From positions 92,321-156,320 of the forward strand of contig ONCQ01000003.1 of assembly GCA_900316355.1 (NCBI GenBank): DNA of 64,000 nucleotides, in the 5' to 3' direction. Below are positions 1 to 8,000 of this stretch, one piece after another (the stretch's first letter is position 1; every line of letters starts with the position of its first letter). The translations under genes were made by a program, and so were the position numbers. The notes under the pieces are model-generated. The model had not been told where the DNA came from. It saw only the letters and a program-made list of their open reading frames with translations, and ran no database searches. The stretch comes from an uncultured Prevotellaceae bacterium (GTDB lineage: Bacteria > Bacteroidota > Bacteroidia > Bacteroidales > Bacteroidaceae).

Positions 1-141
1 GTTAATGTGTTAACCTGTTAATGTGTTAACCTGTTAACGTGTTAACAACGTTGAGATATTAATCATCAAAAGTAAACAGTGATTATGTTAACCCGTTAAC
101 CCGTTAATGTGTTAACCTGTTAACGTGTTAACCTGTTAACG
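1..141. repeat. GTTAAC tandem repeat array, upstream copy
   Basis: Alternating GTTAAC/GTTAAT hexamers separated by two-base spacers (CC/CT, GT), giving a period near 8 bp with an interruption at about 46-87. The same array resumes immediately after the next gene (513-582). The hexamer is itself a palindrome. The array may extend beyond the left edge of the window. Confidence 0.9.
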
Positions 142-151
142 TGCATCGCGA

Positions 152-517
152 ATGGAAAACAGTACCATACACAGATTAAGTAAGCAGTTCGCATTGCGAG
201 CCATCAAGCTGTGCTCATACCTACGTGAGCAGAACAAACGCGATTATATCGTGGAAACGCTGGGGAAACAGATGATGCGGAGTGCAACAAGTATTGGAGC
301 AAATGTTTGTGAGAGCAAGGCCGCACAAAGTCCTGCCGACTTTATTAGTAAACTGAAAATCGCATTAAAAGAAGGAGATGAGTGTGCATACTGGCTTGAA
401 CTCTTGCATGAATCCAATTATTTAAAAGATGAAGAATTCAATTCTATCTATAAGGATAATAAATTAATCAATGCAACCCTCGTCAAAATAATAAATTCAA
501 TGCTCAACCGAAGTTAA
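152..517 (+). CDS. Four-helix bundle protein (23S rRNA intervening-sequence type)
   Basis: This 121-residue, all-helical small protein resembles the family of four-helix-bundle proteins first found encoded in 23S rRNA intervening sequences (TIGR02436/S23-like). Typical family features are visible: an early aromatic/basic helix (FALRAIKLCSYL), the central 'MMRSATSIGANVCESKAA' type motif at about residues 41-58, and 'FISKLKIALKEGDECAYWLELL' spread over residues 64-85. The molecular function of the family is not established; related members form pentameric bundles. The ATG is chosen because family similarity begins within a few residues of it. The gene is flanked on both sides by the same GTTAAC array, so repeats and gene look like one cassette placed upstream of cvpA. 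Confidence 0.85.
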   Translation: MENSTIHRLSKQFALRAIKLCSYLREQNKRDYIVETLGKQMMRSATSIGANVCESKAAQSPADFISKLKIALKEGDECAYWLELLHESNYLKDEEFNSIYKDNKLINATLVKIINSMLNRS

Positions 518-582
518 TCCATTAATCCGTTAACCTGTTAACGTGTTAATGTGTTAACCTGTTAACGTGTTAACGTGTTAAT
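513..582. repeat. GTTAAC tandem repeat array, downstream copy
   Basis: The second block of GTTAAC/GTTAAT hexamers starts inside the stop region of the four-helix-bundle gene and runs up to the start region of cvpA. After each array block comes a similar short sequence (GCATCGCGAATG at 143-154; GCAACGCGAATG at 585-596), as if a boundary had been duplicated. Confidence 0.88.
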
Positions 583-598
583 GAGCAACGCGAATGAA

Positions 599-1078
599 AT
601 GAATGGTTTCGACATACTGTTTATTTTAGTCCTCCTTGCCGGCGCCTGGAAAGGATGGAGCAACGGACTGCTGAAAGAGGTCTTAGGCCTCATCGGCGTT
701 TTCGTGGGACTCTATGTAGCTCGCCTGCTCTATGAGCAGGTGGGCTACTATTTAGCCCCGCAAATCGGCTGCTCCCCCACCATCGGCAATATCTGTGCTT
801 TCATCCTCATCTGGATGGGCGTCCCCATCCTCCTCGGCATCGTGGGCTCGCTGCTGACGAAGGTGCTGGAGCTGATGGGCATCGGCGGCATCAACAGGCT
901 GGGCGGCGTCCTCGTCAGCGTCCTCAAGTACGCCCTGATTCTCGGCGCCCTCTGCAACGTCCTCTCCATCACCCATCTCGTCAGCGATGAGGCCCAATCC
1001 ACCTCCACCCTCTTCAAGCCCCTCGCCCGAACCACCTCCATTGCCTTTGACCTGGCCAAGAGCCAATGGGAGAAGTGA
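599..1078 (+). CDS. cvpA: CvpA family inner-membrane protein
   Basis: A small, very hydrophobic protein with four predicted membrane segments, matching the CvpA/colicin V production family. The typical N-terminus 'MNGFDILFILVLLAGAWKG' is followed by the 'NGLLKEVLGLIGVFVGLYVA' stretch and a Gly-rich central loop. The ATG at 599 is favoured because it places the conserved D-I-x-F motif within five residues of the start; in-frame ATG 581 and GTG 575 lie in the repeat boundary. Homologues influence purine-linked phenotypes and envelope stress, but the biochemical role here is unknown. The upstream region is replaced by the repeat cassette, so its original promoter has probably been displaced or altered. 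Confidence 0.85.
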   Translation: MNGFDILFILVLLAGAWKGWSNGLLKEVLGLIGVFVGLYVARLLYEQVGYYLAPQIGCSPTIGNICAFILIWMGVPILLGIVGSLLTKVLELMGIGGINRLGGVLVSVLKYALILGALCNVLSITHLVSDEAQSTSTLFKPLARTTSIAFDLAKSQWEK

Positions 1079-1097
1079 CACCCCCACACAGTCACAG

Positions 1098-1142
1098 CTC
1101 AAAAAATAAATACTTTTTAACAATTTTCATGCGCACACCGCA
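1098..1142 (-). repeat. Dispersed TGTGCGGTGTGCGCATGAAA-type repeat, inverted copy
   Basis: The minus strand reads GTGCGGTGTGCGCATGAAAA followed by TTGTTAAAAAGTATT. Copies of the same core occur at 1777, 13233, 28388 and, diverged, at 51271. It lies between cvpA and the mutarotase-like gene and contaminates the possible N-terminal extension of the latter. Confidence 0.8.
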
Positions 1143-1150
1143 CTACTCCC

Positions 1151-1174
1151 AGCCCCTCCCCCCTGTTGGGGGAG
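1151..1174. repeat. GC-rich palindromic element (CCCCTCCCCC...GGGGGAG type)
   Basis: A short hairpin, CCCCTCCCCCC-TGTT-GGGGGAG, of the same style as elements at 15466-15483, 36385-36408, 36486-36508 and 42514-42548. It is in frame with the 5' extension of the mutarotase ORF but lies upstream of the proposed start. Confidence 0.6.
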
Positions 1175-1209
1175 CAGATGGTTATCCACAGAAAGAATAC
1201 CATCAGCCT

Positions 1210-1557
1210 GTGAAGCGCTATGTCCAGACCATGGACCTGAAGGATGACCCCGCCCTCATCGCCGAATACCGTCGTCGCCACAGCCGCGAGGAGTCGTGGC
1301 AGGAGATTCGCGACGGCATCCACGAGGTCGGCATTCTCGAGATGGAGGTCTATCTCCTTGGCACACGCATCGTGATGATTGTTGAGACACCCCTCGACTT
1401 CGACTGGCACACCGCTATGGCCCGTCTTGCCACGCTACCCCGCCAGCAAGAGTGGGAAGACTACATGGCGATGTTCCAGCAATGTGCCGAAGGTGCCACC
1501 AGCGATGAGAAATGGCAGATGATGGACCGCATCTTCTATCTCTACGAAGATAAATAA
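1210..1557 (+). CDS. L-rhamnose mutarotase family protein (DUF718)
   Basis: A 115-residue alpha/beta-barrel-like protein resembling RhaM/YiiL, which interconverts alpha and beta anomers of L-rhamnose. Family landmarks are the opening 'KRYVQTMDL' strand, 'EYRRRHS' with the conserved histidine region, 'YLLGTRIVMIVET', an 'EWEDYMAMFQ' helix and the terminal 'RIFYLYE' strand. The usual tryptophan-proline pair is altered (ESWQEI), so substrate and activity are inferred. A GTG start at 1210 is chosen because the longer frame, open from 1066, runs through cvpA's end and two repeat elements and has no homology before residue 49. No rhamnose genes are adjacent. Confidence 0.75.
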   Translation: MKRYVQTMDLKDDPALIAEYRRRHSREESWQEIRDGIHEVGILEMEVYLLGTRIVMIVETPLDFDWHTAMARLATLPRQQEWEDYMAMFQQCAEGATSDEKWQMMDRIFYLYEDK

Positions 1558-1613
1558 CCGCACGGGAGGACAACATCTGTTGCCCGGCAGGCTAATGGCA
1601 TTCTTTGATGAAT

Positions 1614-1669
1614 CCATCATGATGGAATGATGAATCCATCATGATGGCACAATCAATCCATCATGATGG
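1614..1669. repeat. Three CCATCATGATGG palindromes at exact 22-bp spacing
   Basis: The 12-bp perfect palindrome CCATCATGATGG starts at 1614, 1636 and 1658, each preceded by AAT. Spacers between copies differ (AATGATGAAT, CACAATCAAT) but have the same length. The period equals two DNA turns. It lies in the non-coding tract 1558-2488. It could be a binding-site array or a mobile palindromic repeat. Confidence 0.85.
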
Positions 1670-1776
1670 ATTCATCTCCACAGCATGGTGCATCGAGCCA
1701 CACAATGAAGACTTCAACCTGTCTTGATGACGGCGGCAGTACATTGCAACGAACGCAGCAGTCATCGCGCATCTTT

Positions 1777-1846
1777 TGTGCGGTGTGCGCATGAAATTTG
1801 TTAATAAATGTTTTTTGTGGGGCTTGAGTTCTGTTAGACATCCGAT
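1777..1846 (+). repeat. Dispersed repeat, full copy
   Basis: Begins TGTGCGGTGTGCGCATGAAA, continues TTTGTTAATAAATG and ends with GTGGGGCTTGAGTTCTGTTA. Near-identical parts recur at 13233-13300, 28388-28432, 12740-12762 and 28250-28276. It lies in a decayed intergenic region. Confidence 0.8.
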
Positions 1847-1860
1847 ATTGCATAAAAGTC

Positions 1861-1905
1861 TATACGCCACTGCCGCCAATGCTCCATCGTGGACATTGGC
1901 GGCAG
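1861..1905. repeat. CTGCCGCCAATG hairpin repeat, copy 1
   Basis: TATACGCCA followed by arms CTGCCGCCAATG (1870-1881) and CATTGGCGGCAG (1894-1905) with a 12-nt loop. The conserved flank outside the stem, shared with copies at 3431 and 4941, indicates a dispersed REP-like element and not merely an independent terminator. Confidence 0.85.
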
Positions 1906-1937
1906 ATAGTTGTTATGGATATAGTGTTTTACTGAAC

Positions 1938-2110
1938 TTTCGGATGTGTTTTTTATTGATCAAGAATTAGAGAATTAGAGAATTTACTAGCTTTTGCAAA
2001 GCAAAAGACATTCTATTTATTCTCATCGCATATTGAGAAAAATTCTCCAATTCTCTAATTCTTGATAGAAATAAAATACTTGACAGACAACAAGTTGTTT
2101 ACATCCGAAA
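1938..2110. repeat. Nested inverted-repeat element
   Basis: The outer arms are TTTCGGATGT (1938-1947) and ACATCCGAAA (2101-2110). The inner arms are 26 bp with one mismatch (1960-1985 and 2040-2065, core CAAGAATTAGAGAATTAGAG). The ~54-nt centre contains a further small palindrome, CTTTTGCAAAGCAAAAG. No ORF is carried. The size and terminal repeats resemble a MITE-like element. Confidence 0.75.
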
Positions 2111-2139
2111 CTTGAATCAAATATAAGTTCACGCATGGC

Positions 2140-2226
2140 AATCGTACGGGATGCCGCTTTATCACCTTGGATGCATACGCTCATGCCGTTGGGTTCTATG
2201 AGAAGTGTGGCTTTCATAACCATCCT
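2140..2226 (+). pseudogene. C-terminal remnant of a GNAT acetyltransferase
   Basis: The frame starting with codon 2149 reads 'GCRFITLDAYAHAVGFYEKCGFHN', written here in two parts as GCRFITLDAY and AHAVGFYEKCGFHN. This is the typical end of a GNAT N-acetyltransferase (conserved 'A..FYEK.GF'). Everything upstream, including the acetyl-CoA loop, is absent. The remnant runs straight into a clpB remnant, so two deletions have fused unrelated genes. No start codon or expression signal is evident. Confidence 0.7.
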
Positions 2227-2240
2227 GTCCCTCGCCCTCA

Positions 2241-2408
2241 ACCTTCAAGAACACCATCATCATCCTCACCTCCAACCTCGACATGCTACGCCGCACCATC
2301 CGCCCCGAGTTCCTGAACCGTATCGATGAGACCATCCTCGCCGGCACCGTCAACCGCGACCACCCCATCCGCGTCGATGCCGCTGCTGACCACCTCACGT
2401 TCAGCTAA
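2241..2408 (+). pseudogene. clpB: Internally deleted clpB 3' remnant
   Basis: Translation of this 55-codon stretch gives FKNTIIILTSN, then LRRTIRPEFLNRIDETI, then RDHPIRVDAAADHLTFS before a stop. These are three separate parts of the ClpB second AAA+ domain and C-terminus (sensor-1 strand, arginine-finger/sensor-2 region, final strand) brought together by in-frame deletions. In intact ClpB dozens of residues separate them. Its original terminator (2425-2460) survives. A complete clpB is not in the window. Confidence 0.8.
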
Positions 2409-2424
2409 TCATCATCCATACCAC

Positions 2425-2460
2425 GAAGCCGCCTCCGTAGCAATCAACGGAGGCGGCTTC
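2425..2460 (+). terminator. Rho-independent terminator after the clpB remnant
   Basis: Perfect 14-bp arms GAAGCCGCCTCCGT and ACGGAGGCGGCTTC with an 8-nt loop, followed by TTTGTTTTTGT. Its position directly after the clpB remnant suggests that it was that gene's terminator. Confidence 0.88.
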
Positions 2461-2488
2461 TTTGTTTTTGTCACAGTCTTGGGAGACG

Positions 2489-3217
2489 CTAATCGAAGTA
2501 ATAGTAACGGGTATAGCCGGATCCTGCGTCTATCACCCGATAATCATATGCCGACACCCTGTAGGAACCCTTAGTAGAATCGGTATTACGACTGGCTAAG
2601 CCTATCAGGAGGTTACAAGACGAATCCGAGTACAGTACCACCCTGCTGCCCGATGTCTTCTTATAACAAGTCTTGCTTGAGTCATCATACCTTCCTGTAG
2701 AACTATAATGTGTGATGACCAATGCCAGAGTGCTTTCTACATCATCCTCTGTTGATGAAGAGCCTCCGCCGCCTGCATCGACTTTTTTCAAATCAAATTG
2801 TCCCCACACTTCCCATCTCTGTTCGCTGTAATGGCTACGACAGACGGTAATACTATTATTTTCGGGGGAATAGTTGTAAATATTCCAAATCATCGGCTCG
2901 TCGAATTTGGATGATTCCATGTATATTTTCTTATCGGAAACATACCATCTCGAAAGAACAGCGCTGTATAGAACAGGCCCAATCCAATTCACCTTTCCCG
3001 TCTTGTCCGCATTGAAAACTGCATTAACAGTAATTGACTCTTCATCAAAGTTCTTGCTCATACCTCGCCAAGTGCCTACGAGGACTTCCTCATAATTAAC
3101 AGGTTCTTCCGCAGGAGTATTGTCCTTTTCATTCTCCTTGCTACAAGCGATGGTTCCAAGTGCCACAGTTGCCATAAGTACCAGGCTCATTAACGTTGTC
3201 CATTTTTTCGTTTTCAT
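2489..3217 (-). CDS. Lipocalin-like lipoprotein of unknown function
   Basis: A 242-residue predicted lipoprotein. The signal peptide from the ATG at 3217 has a basic start (MKTKKWTT), a hydrophobic core and a lipobox-like 'LGTIAC', followed by an acidic linker. The middle 'LVGTWRGMSKNF' and alternating beta-strand pattern resemble lipocalin-like or DUF-type beta-barrel lipoproteins of Bacteroidales, in which 'GTW' opens the barrel. A Gly/Ser-rich linker at about residue 150 (DAGGGGSSSTEDD) separates a second beta-rich domain ending in aromatic residues (YTRYYYFD). No enzymatic motif is recognised. It is monocistronic between decayed sequence and a hairpin repeat. Export to the envelope is confident; function is unknown. 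Confidence 0.75.
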   Translation of the reverse strand: MKTKKWTTLMSLVLMATVALGTIACSKENEKDNTPAEEPVNYEEVLVGTWRGMSKNFDEESITVNAVFNADKTGKVNWIGPVLYSAVLSRWYVSDKKIYMESSKFDEPMIWNIYNYSPENNSITVCRSHYSEQRWEVWGQFDLKKVDAGGGGSSSTEDDVESTLALVITHYSSTGRYDDSSKTCYKKTSGSRVVLYSDSSCNLLIGLASRNTDSTKGSYRVSAYDYRVIDAGSGYTRYYYFD

Positions 3218-3430
3218 ACTGTAAATCATTGATGTTTATTATGTGTTGCTGTATTATCGGTGCAAAATTACAACTTCTTTTGAGATTCGGCCAAAAGGAT
3301 TGATATTTTTTTGACTTCCGCTCCCAAAATGAGACAAAAAGGAGTGTTGCTGCTAACTGAAATGCGGCAAAGTAATTGGTCGTGAAAAAAGGTTTTATGA
3401 AAAAACCTACGAACCCTACGCAGAAAAAAC

Positions 3431-3478
3431 GTAAACGCCACTGCCGCCAATGCTCTCATGATGGAGCATTGGCGGCAG
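3431..3478. repeat. CTGCCGCCAATG hairpin repeat, copy 2
   Basis: Arms CTGCCGCCAATGCTC (3441-3455) and GAGCATTGGCGGCAG (3464-3478), perfect over 15 bp, with loop TCATGATG. It lies just after the stop of the DUF4143 ATPase gene and may also serve as its terminator. The remainder of 3218-3512 shows no gene. Confidence 0.85.
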
Positions 3479-3512
3479 GTGAGTGTTGGGGATGCGTAAA
3501 ATGTGATATTCT

Positions 3513-4826
3513 TTACAGCGAATTGTCTAACTCGTCAATATAGCCCAGACAGAAATCTTCCAGGCCGATGTAGTAGATACCATTCTCATCGTACCACGGA
3601 ACAATGTGATGACGCACGACAACAATCTTGCGATAGGAGTCGTTGATTCGCCGCAGAGAATTGGTTTCCTGCAACCTCTTCACCTCGTCAGGGATTGCAA
3701 AGGCCGACTGAATGTAGCAACGGCGATTGCCACGATTGACCACAAAGTCAACCTCCAACTTAGTCCGTTTGCTCTTACCCTGCTCATCCTTATAGTTATA
3801 CTCCACCACACCAACATCCACGTTGAATCCGCGGACACACAACTCATTATAGATGACGTTCTCCATTAGGTGTGTTTCCTCCTGCTGACGGAAGTTGAGT
3901 TGGGCGTTTCGCAGCCCCACATCGGTTAGGAAATACTTTTGAGGGGTATTGATATACTTCCTGCCTTTAATGTCATATTGTCGGGCCTGTCGTAGCAGAT
4001 AAGCCTCAGCGAAATAGTTCAAATAGATACTGATGGTAGCATCATCTATCTTCGTCTGCTTCACAGTGGCAAAGGTCTTCTCGAGCTTCTTCGGGTTGGT
4101 TAGCGAACCGATACTGCTCGCCACAATGTTCAGCAAATCATCCAGCACAGAGATATCCTTCTGGATATGATTGCGCTCAATCACATCGGTCAGATAAGTC
4201 TTCTGTATCAAATCATGAAGATACTGGCTCTTCTCTCTGTCCGATTTAAGAGCCATCAGCCTTGGCAACCCTCCGTATGTAACAAATTCCGCCCATGCAC
4301 GACTCTTATCACCCTGATAAGCCGAATAGAATTCCTTGTACATCAGCGGATTCACATGTATCTCGTCGCCCCTGTCCTTGAATTCTGTCATCACATCTGT
4401 CGAGAGCATTTTCGAGTTACTGCCAGTTACATAGACATCCACATTCTTGATGTCAAGCAATCCCAACAGGATATCTGCAAAACCAATGGTGGCGTTCTCG
4501 TCATCAAGCCAAGGGTTGGGGATAGGTTCCACTTCCTGAATTTCATCCAGCATGACGTAGTATCGCTTCTTGGTGTCCGTTATCTGGTCACGCAGGTATC
4601 TGTCCAACTCCAAGGGATTACGGTAGCGGGCATTCCTTGCCACATCGAGTTTCAGTACAATCATCTGGTCGTCAGTAATGCCTTCGGATTTTAGGTAGTA
4701 ACCATATATATCAAATAGCAGTACCGACTTCCCACATCTACGAATGCCCGTAACCACCTTTACGCGCCCATTGTCGCGTTTTTCAATGAGTTGGGTGAGA
4801 TAAAAATTCCTTTCTATTCGATTCAT
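3513..4826 (-). CDS. AAA_14/DUF4143 family ATPase
   Basis: A 437-residue P-loop ATPase of the AAA_14 plus DUF4143 type, abundant in Bacteroidales. The Walker A motif is 'TGIRRCGKS' at about residues 26-34, Walker B 'YYVMLDEIQEV' at about 89-99, a sensor-like 'VTGSNSKML' at about 133-141, and the DUF4143 C-terminal region carries 'LEVDFVVNRGN' near residue 357, reminiscent of a restriction-endonuclease-like fold (E.D.V). Members are often listed near defence or toxin genes but their role is undemonstrated. It stands alone, with decayed DNA on one side and a surface protein gene on the other. Another member of a related ATPase family persists as a fragment at 12756-13110. Confidence 0.88.
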   Translation of the reverse strand: MNRIERNFYLTQLIEKRDNGRVKVVTGIRRCGKSVLLFDIYGYYLKSEGITDDQMIVLKLDVARNARYRNPLELDRYLRDQITDTKKRYYVMLDEIQEVEPIPNPWLDDENATIGFADILLGLLDIKNVDVYVTGSNSKMLSTDVMTEFKDRGDEIHVNPLMYKEFYSAYQGDKSRAWAEFVTYGGLPRLMALKSDREKSQYLHDLIQKTYLTDVIERNHIQKDISVLDDLLNIVASSIGSLTNPKKLEKTFATVKQTKIDDATISIYLNYFAEAYLLRQARQYDIKGRKYINTPQKYFLTDVGLRNAQLNFRQQEETHLMENVIYNELCVRGFNVDVGVVEYNYKDEQGKSKRTKLEVDFVVNRGNRRCYIQSAFAIPDEVKRLQETNSLRRINDSYRKIVVVRHHIVPWYDENGIYYIGLEDFCLGYIDELDNSL

Positions 4827-4940
4827 ACTTCCGAAAACTTTGCGTATTTACGCGTGATTCTCAGATGCAAAAGTAGTGCATTCATCTGAATCAGCAAAAG
4901 TTTATGTCAAAAAATGTGTGTCACACCTCCATTTTTCCTC

Positions 4941-4986
4941 TATACGCCACTGCCGCCAATGCCCATCAGAAGGACATTGGCGGCAG
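4941..4986. repeat. CTGCCGCCAATG hairpin repeat, copy 3
   Basis: TATACGCCA flank as in copy 1, then arms CTGCCGCCAATG (4950-4961) and CATTGGCGGCAG (4975-4986). It lies between the ATPase gene and the 3' end of the giant surface protein, where it may help end transcription. Confidence 0.85.
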
Positions 4987-5009
4987 ATTGTTAATTCGAA
5001 AGAGGATTA

Positions 5010-8000
5010 TTACTTCATCAGCACCTTGCGGGTTGTGCCGTCAGCGGAGCGGATGATGTTCACACCACGTTGAGGCTGAGTGAACTTGCGACCTTGCAAA
5101 TCATAGACATCTGTCTTGGCAGAAGTTCCAGCCTTCAGGGTTGCAACGCCTGTCTCCAGCTCAACGCCTACGGTGTCAAACATATAGCCGTTGCCAAGTG
5201 TGTCGAAGAACTGGATTCTCTCAGCGATAATACTCATGCTATTCTCGCTTTCCGAGATGAAGGAGAGAAGTTCATCGCCATAGTCCTCGAATGTGCGGTT
5301 CGCAGGTGAGAAGACTGCCACACGATAGCGACCCGGCTCCAACTTATTGTAGATGAGTTGGTGCTTCTGTTCGCCTTTGGGATTGAGCATCAGCTGTTCA
5401 ATGTCGGTGTCTTCAGGAAGCACGAGATCAAGCTGGAAGGCTGTGTAAGCCTTGTCGGTAGTAAGCTTCAACGAGATGTTATCACCATATTTGCTCAGCT
5501 TCAGCACCTCGCTGCTCACCTCGGCGTGGCGTGGTGCATACATGGCCTTCACGAAACTCTGGTCGCCTGCAATGTGGTTCACCAGCACTACAGCATCTCC
5601 GAGATTCACCGTATCGTCGGCATTCAAGTCAGCCAGTTTCTCAAGGAACTTTGCAGATGGAGTCCCCACCACATAACGAGCAATATCCACCACATCCACG
5701 ACGTCCACTTCCGTATCCGTGTTCACGTCGCCATAGAGATAGAAGTTGCCAGTGATCACTACATCTTTTGCCGGCATCGTCTCTGGAATCTCACTCCATC
5801 CCGTGAATGTGTAACCTTCTTTGGTCGGTTCAGTTTCGGGAGTCAATGGTGACCCATAGACAATGATAGCCGTCTTATAGTCTTCCCCATCTACTTTGTA
5901 TGTTAATGTGTAGCTGTTCACGGAGAAGGAGCCTGTTACCACGACATCGTTTGCTGGCATTGTCTCAGGTATCTCGCTCCATCCGCTGAAGGTGTACCCC
6001 TCCTTTATCAAATCTTCCTCTGGGGTGATGGCCGTACCATATTCAACACTTGTTGACTTATAAACCTCACCATCTAATTCATACGTCAATGTGTAGCTGT
6101 TCACGGAGAAGGAGCCTGTTACCACGACATCGTTTGCAGGCATCGTCTCAGGTATCTCACTCCAGCCACTGAAGGTGTACCCTTCCTTTGTCAAATCTTC
6201 CTCTGGAGTGATGGCCGTACCATATACGACAGAAGTTGATTTATACACCTCTCCATCTAATTCGTATGTCAATGTGTAGCTATTGATGCTGAAGGTACCT
6301 GTCACCACGACATCATGATTGGGCATCGTTTCGGGAATCTCGCTCCAGCCAGAGAATGTATAGCCCTCTCTTGTTGCATCTGATTGAGGAATGATGTCAG
6401 CACCATAGGCGATGCTTTCTGTCTTGTAATCCTGGTTATCTACTTTATAGATGATGTCGTACTTAACAGAAATGTCGAACGATACATCATCAAGAGTCAC
6501 GCGTTCGGAGTCTGCAGTTGAGAAGCGGATGTTGCTAATTGTAGCTGTACCACCCACGCAACCCTCTTCTGCTGTAAGCTTCAGGGTAATCAGTTTACCT
6601 AAACTGCCACTGATGGGCGTAAGTGACAGGGAAGAAGACGTCAAACGGTATGCTCCGTTCTCCAACTTACCGATTGTCAGTTCCTGCTCTGCATCGGTGA
6701 TGCGTGAGGATAGTGAGCACCCCGCCTTGTCGATGCCAATGCCTTCGGGCAAGGTCAGATCCATTTGGAAGGCAACGAGGTTCGTTCGATCATTTTTTAA
6801 TCCAATCTCTATGTCTGCAGATTCACCTGCTTCAATGGGTTGATTATTTTTTTCAACGTACAATCCGTTAACATCTGTTCCAAGATACCTGATTCGGATA
6901 TTGCTCCAGATAACCCAGTCGGTGGTGCCCAGACTCTTTACGCCGATGGTGAAGTCGCCGGCCTCGTTGAGCGTAGCCTTGATGTGATTGGTGTAGTAAC
7001 AATCCCCAGCTTGCCAGTTTGTATAGTCCATACTGGCACCATCAATGTTTTCCGTCTGTTTCCAGAAGTAGAAGCCGCTCATGCCATTGGGCACATACAC
7101 GTATTCGCCCTTGGAGTTCTCGATAGCCTGGTCTGCATTGGCGCCACCGCAGGGGTCACCATCTCTTTCAGGATAGTAGATGTTGGTTTCACTCCACTGG
7201 TCAGCGCGGAGCATCAGAGTGGTTTCGGAGTCGCCGGCATAGAAGATGGTCTCGTCTGTGGCTGTTCCATCGTGGCGCACGAAGCCCTGAACGCTGATGT
7301 CATAGACACCTGCGGGCATGTTCTTGATGGTCTGGTTGAAGTCAAACTTACGGTGGTAAGTCTCAAGCACACTGCTGTGCAACTGGGTGATGTTACCGCT
7401 GGAGATGGTCCAACCGGGGATAGAACCATAGTCCTTATCAGGCAGAACTTCATTGTCGTCAGCACCATACCCACCAAAGTATTTGCCCTGCTCAAAGTCT
7501 GCATTGATGAGTAGCATCGTCAGGTCGTTGCCTTCTGTCAGATCTTCGGGGTGTTCCTGTACCCATGTAAGGATAGTGGGGATGATACTGTTGATATGCT
7601 CTGCCACCTCGGCGTCTGACCAAGTACCATCTTCATAAGCCATATCAAAGTTATCCTGGAGCTGATGAAGAGAGTTGCTCAGTTCGTTCCATCCATTCTC
7701 CGCTGCAGTCTCCTCATAGTATGCCAACTTGCTGCCTTCTGGGTTCAAGGTGGTGTAATCGTGCAGGGACTGATAGACCTTGATGGAGGTGAGCACTCCT
7801 GCAAGAGCCTTATCAAGTGCTGCGTATGCGGCATCGCACTCGTCATCAGTATCTGTAGAAGAAATATTGTCAGCGGTCTCGATGGCATTGTCAAGTGCAG
7901 TCAGTGAATCAGCGCAGAGGTAAGCGTTACCAAAGCCTTCATTGTTGTACTGGTCTTGAACTTGAGCCAGGTAGTCCTTCAGCTGTGTGTAGTGAGGAGA

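Noticed and set aside
1614..1669. CRISPR-like array
   Set aside because: Only three very short palindromic units with 10-bp spacers; no cas genes in the window.
2135..2329. 64-codon plus-strand ORF
   Set aside because: Out of frame with both the GNAT and ClpB remnants that occupy this stretch; no homology.
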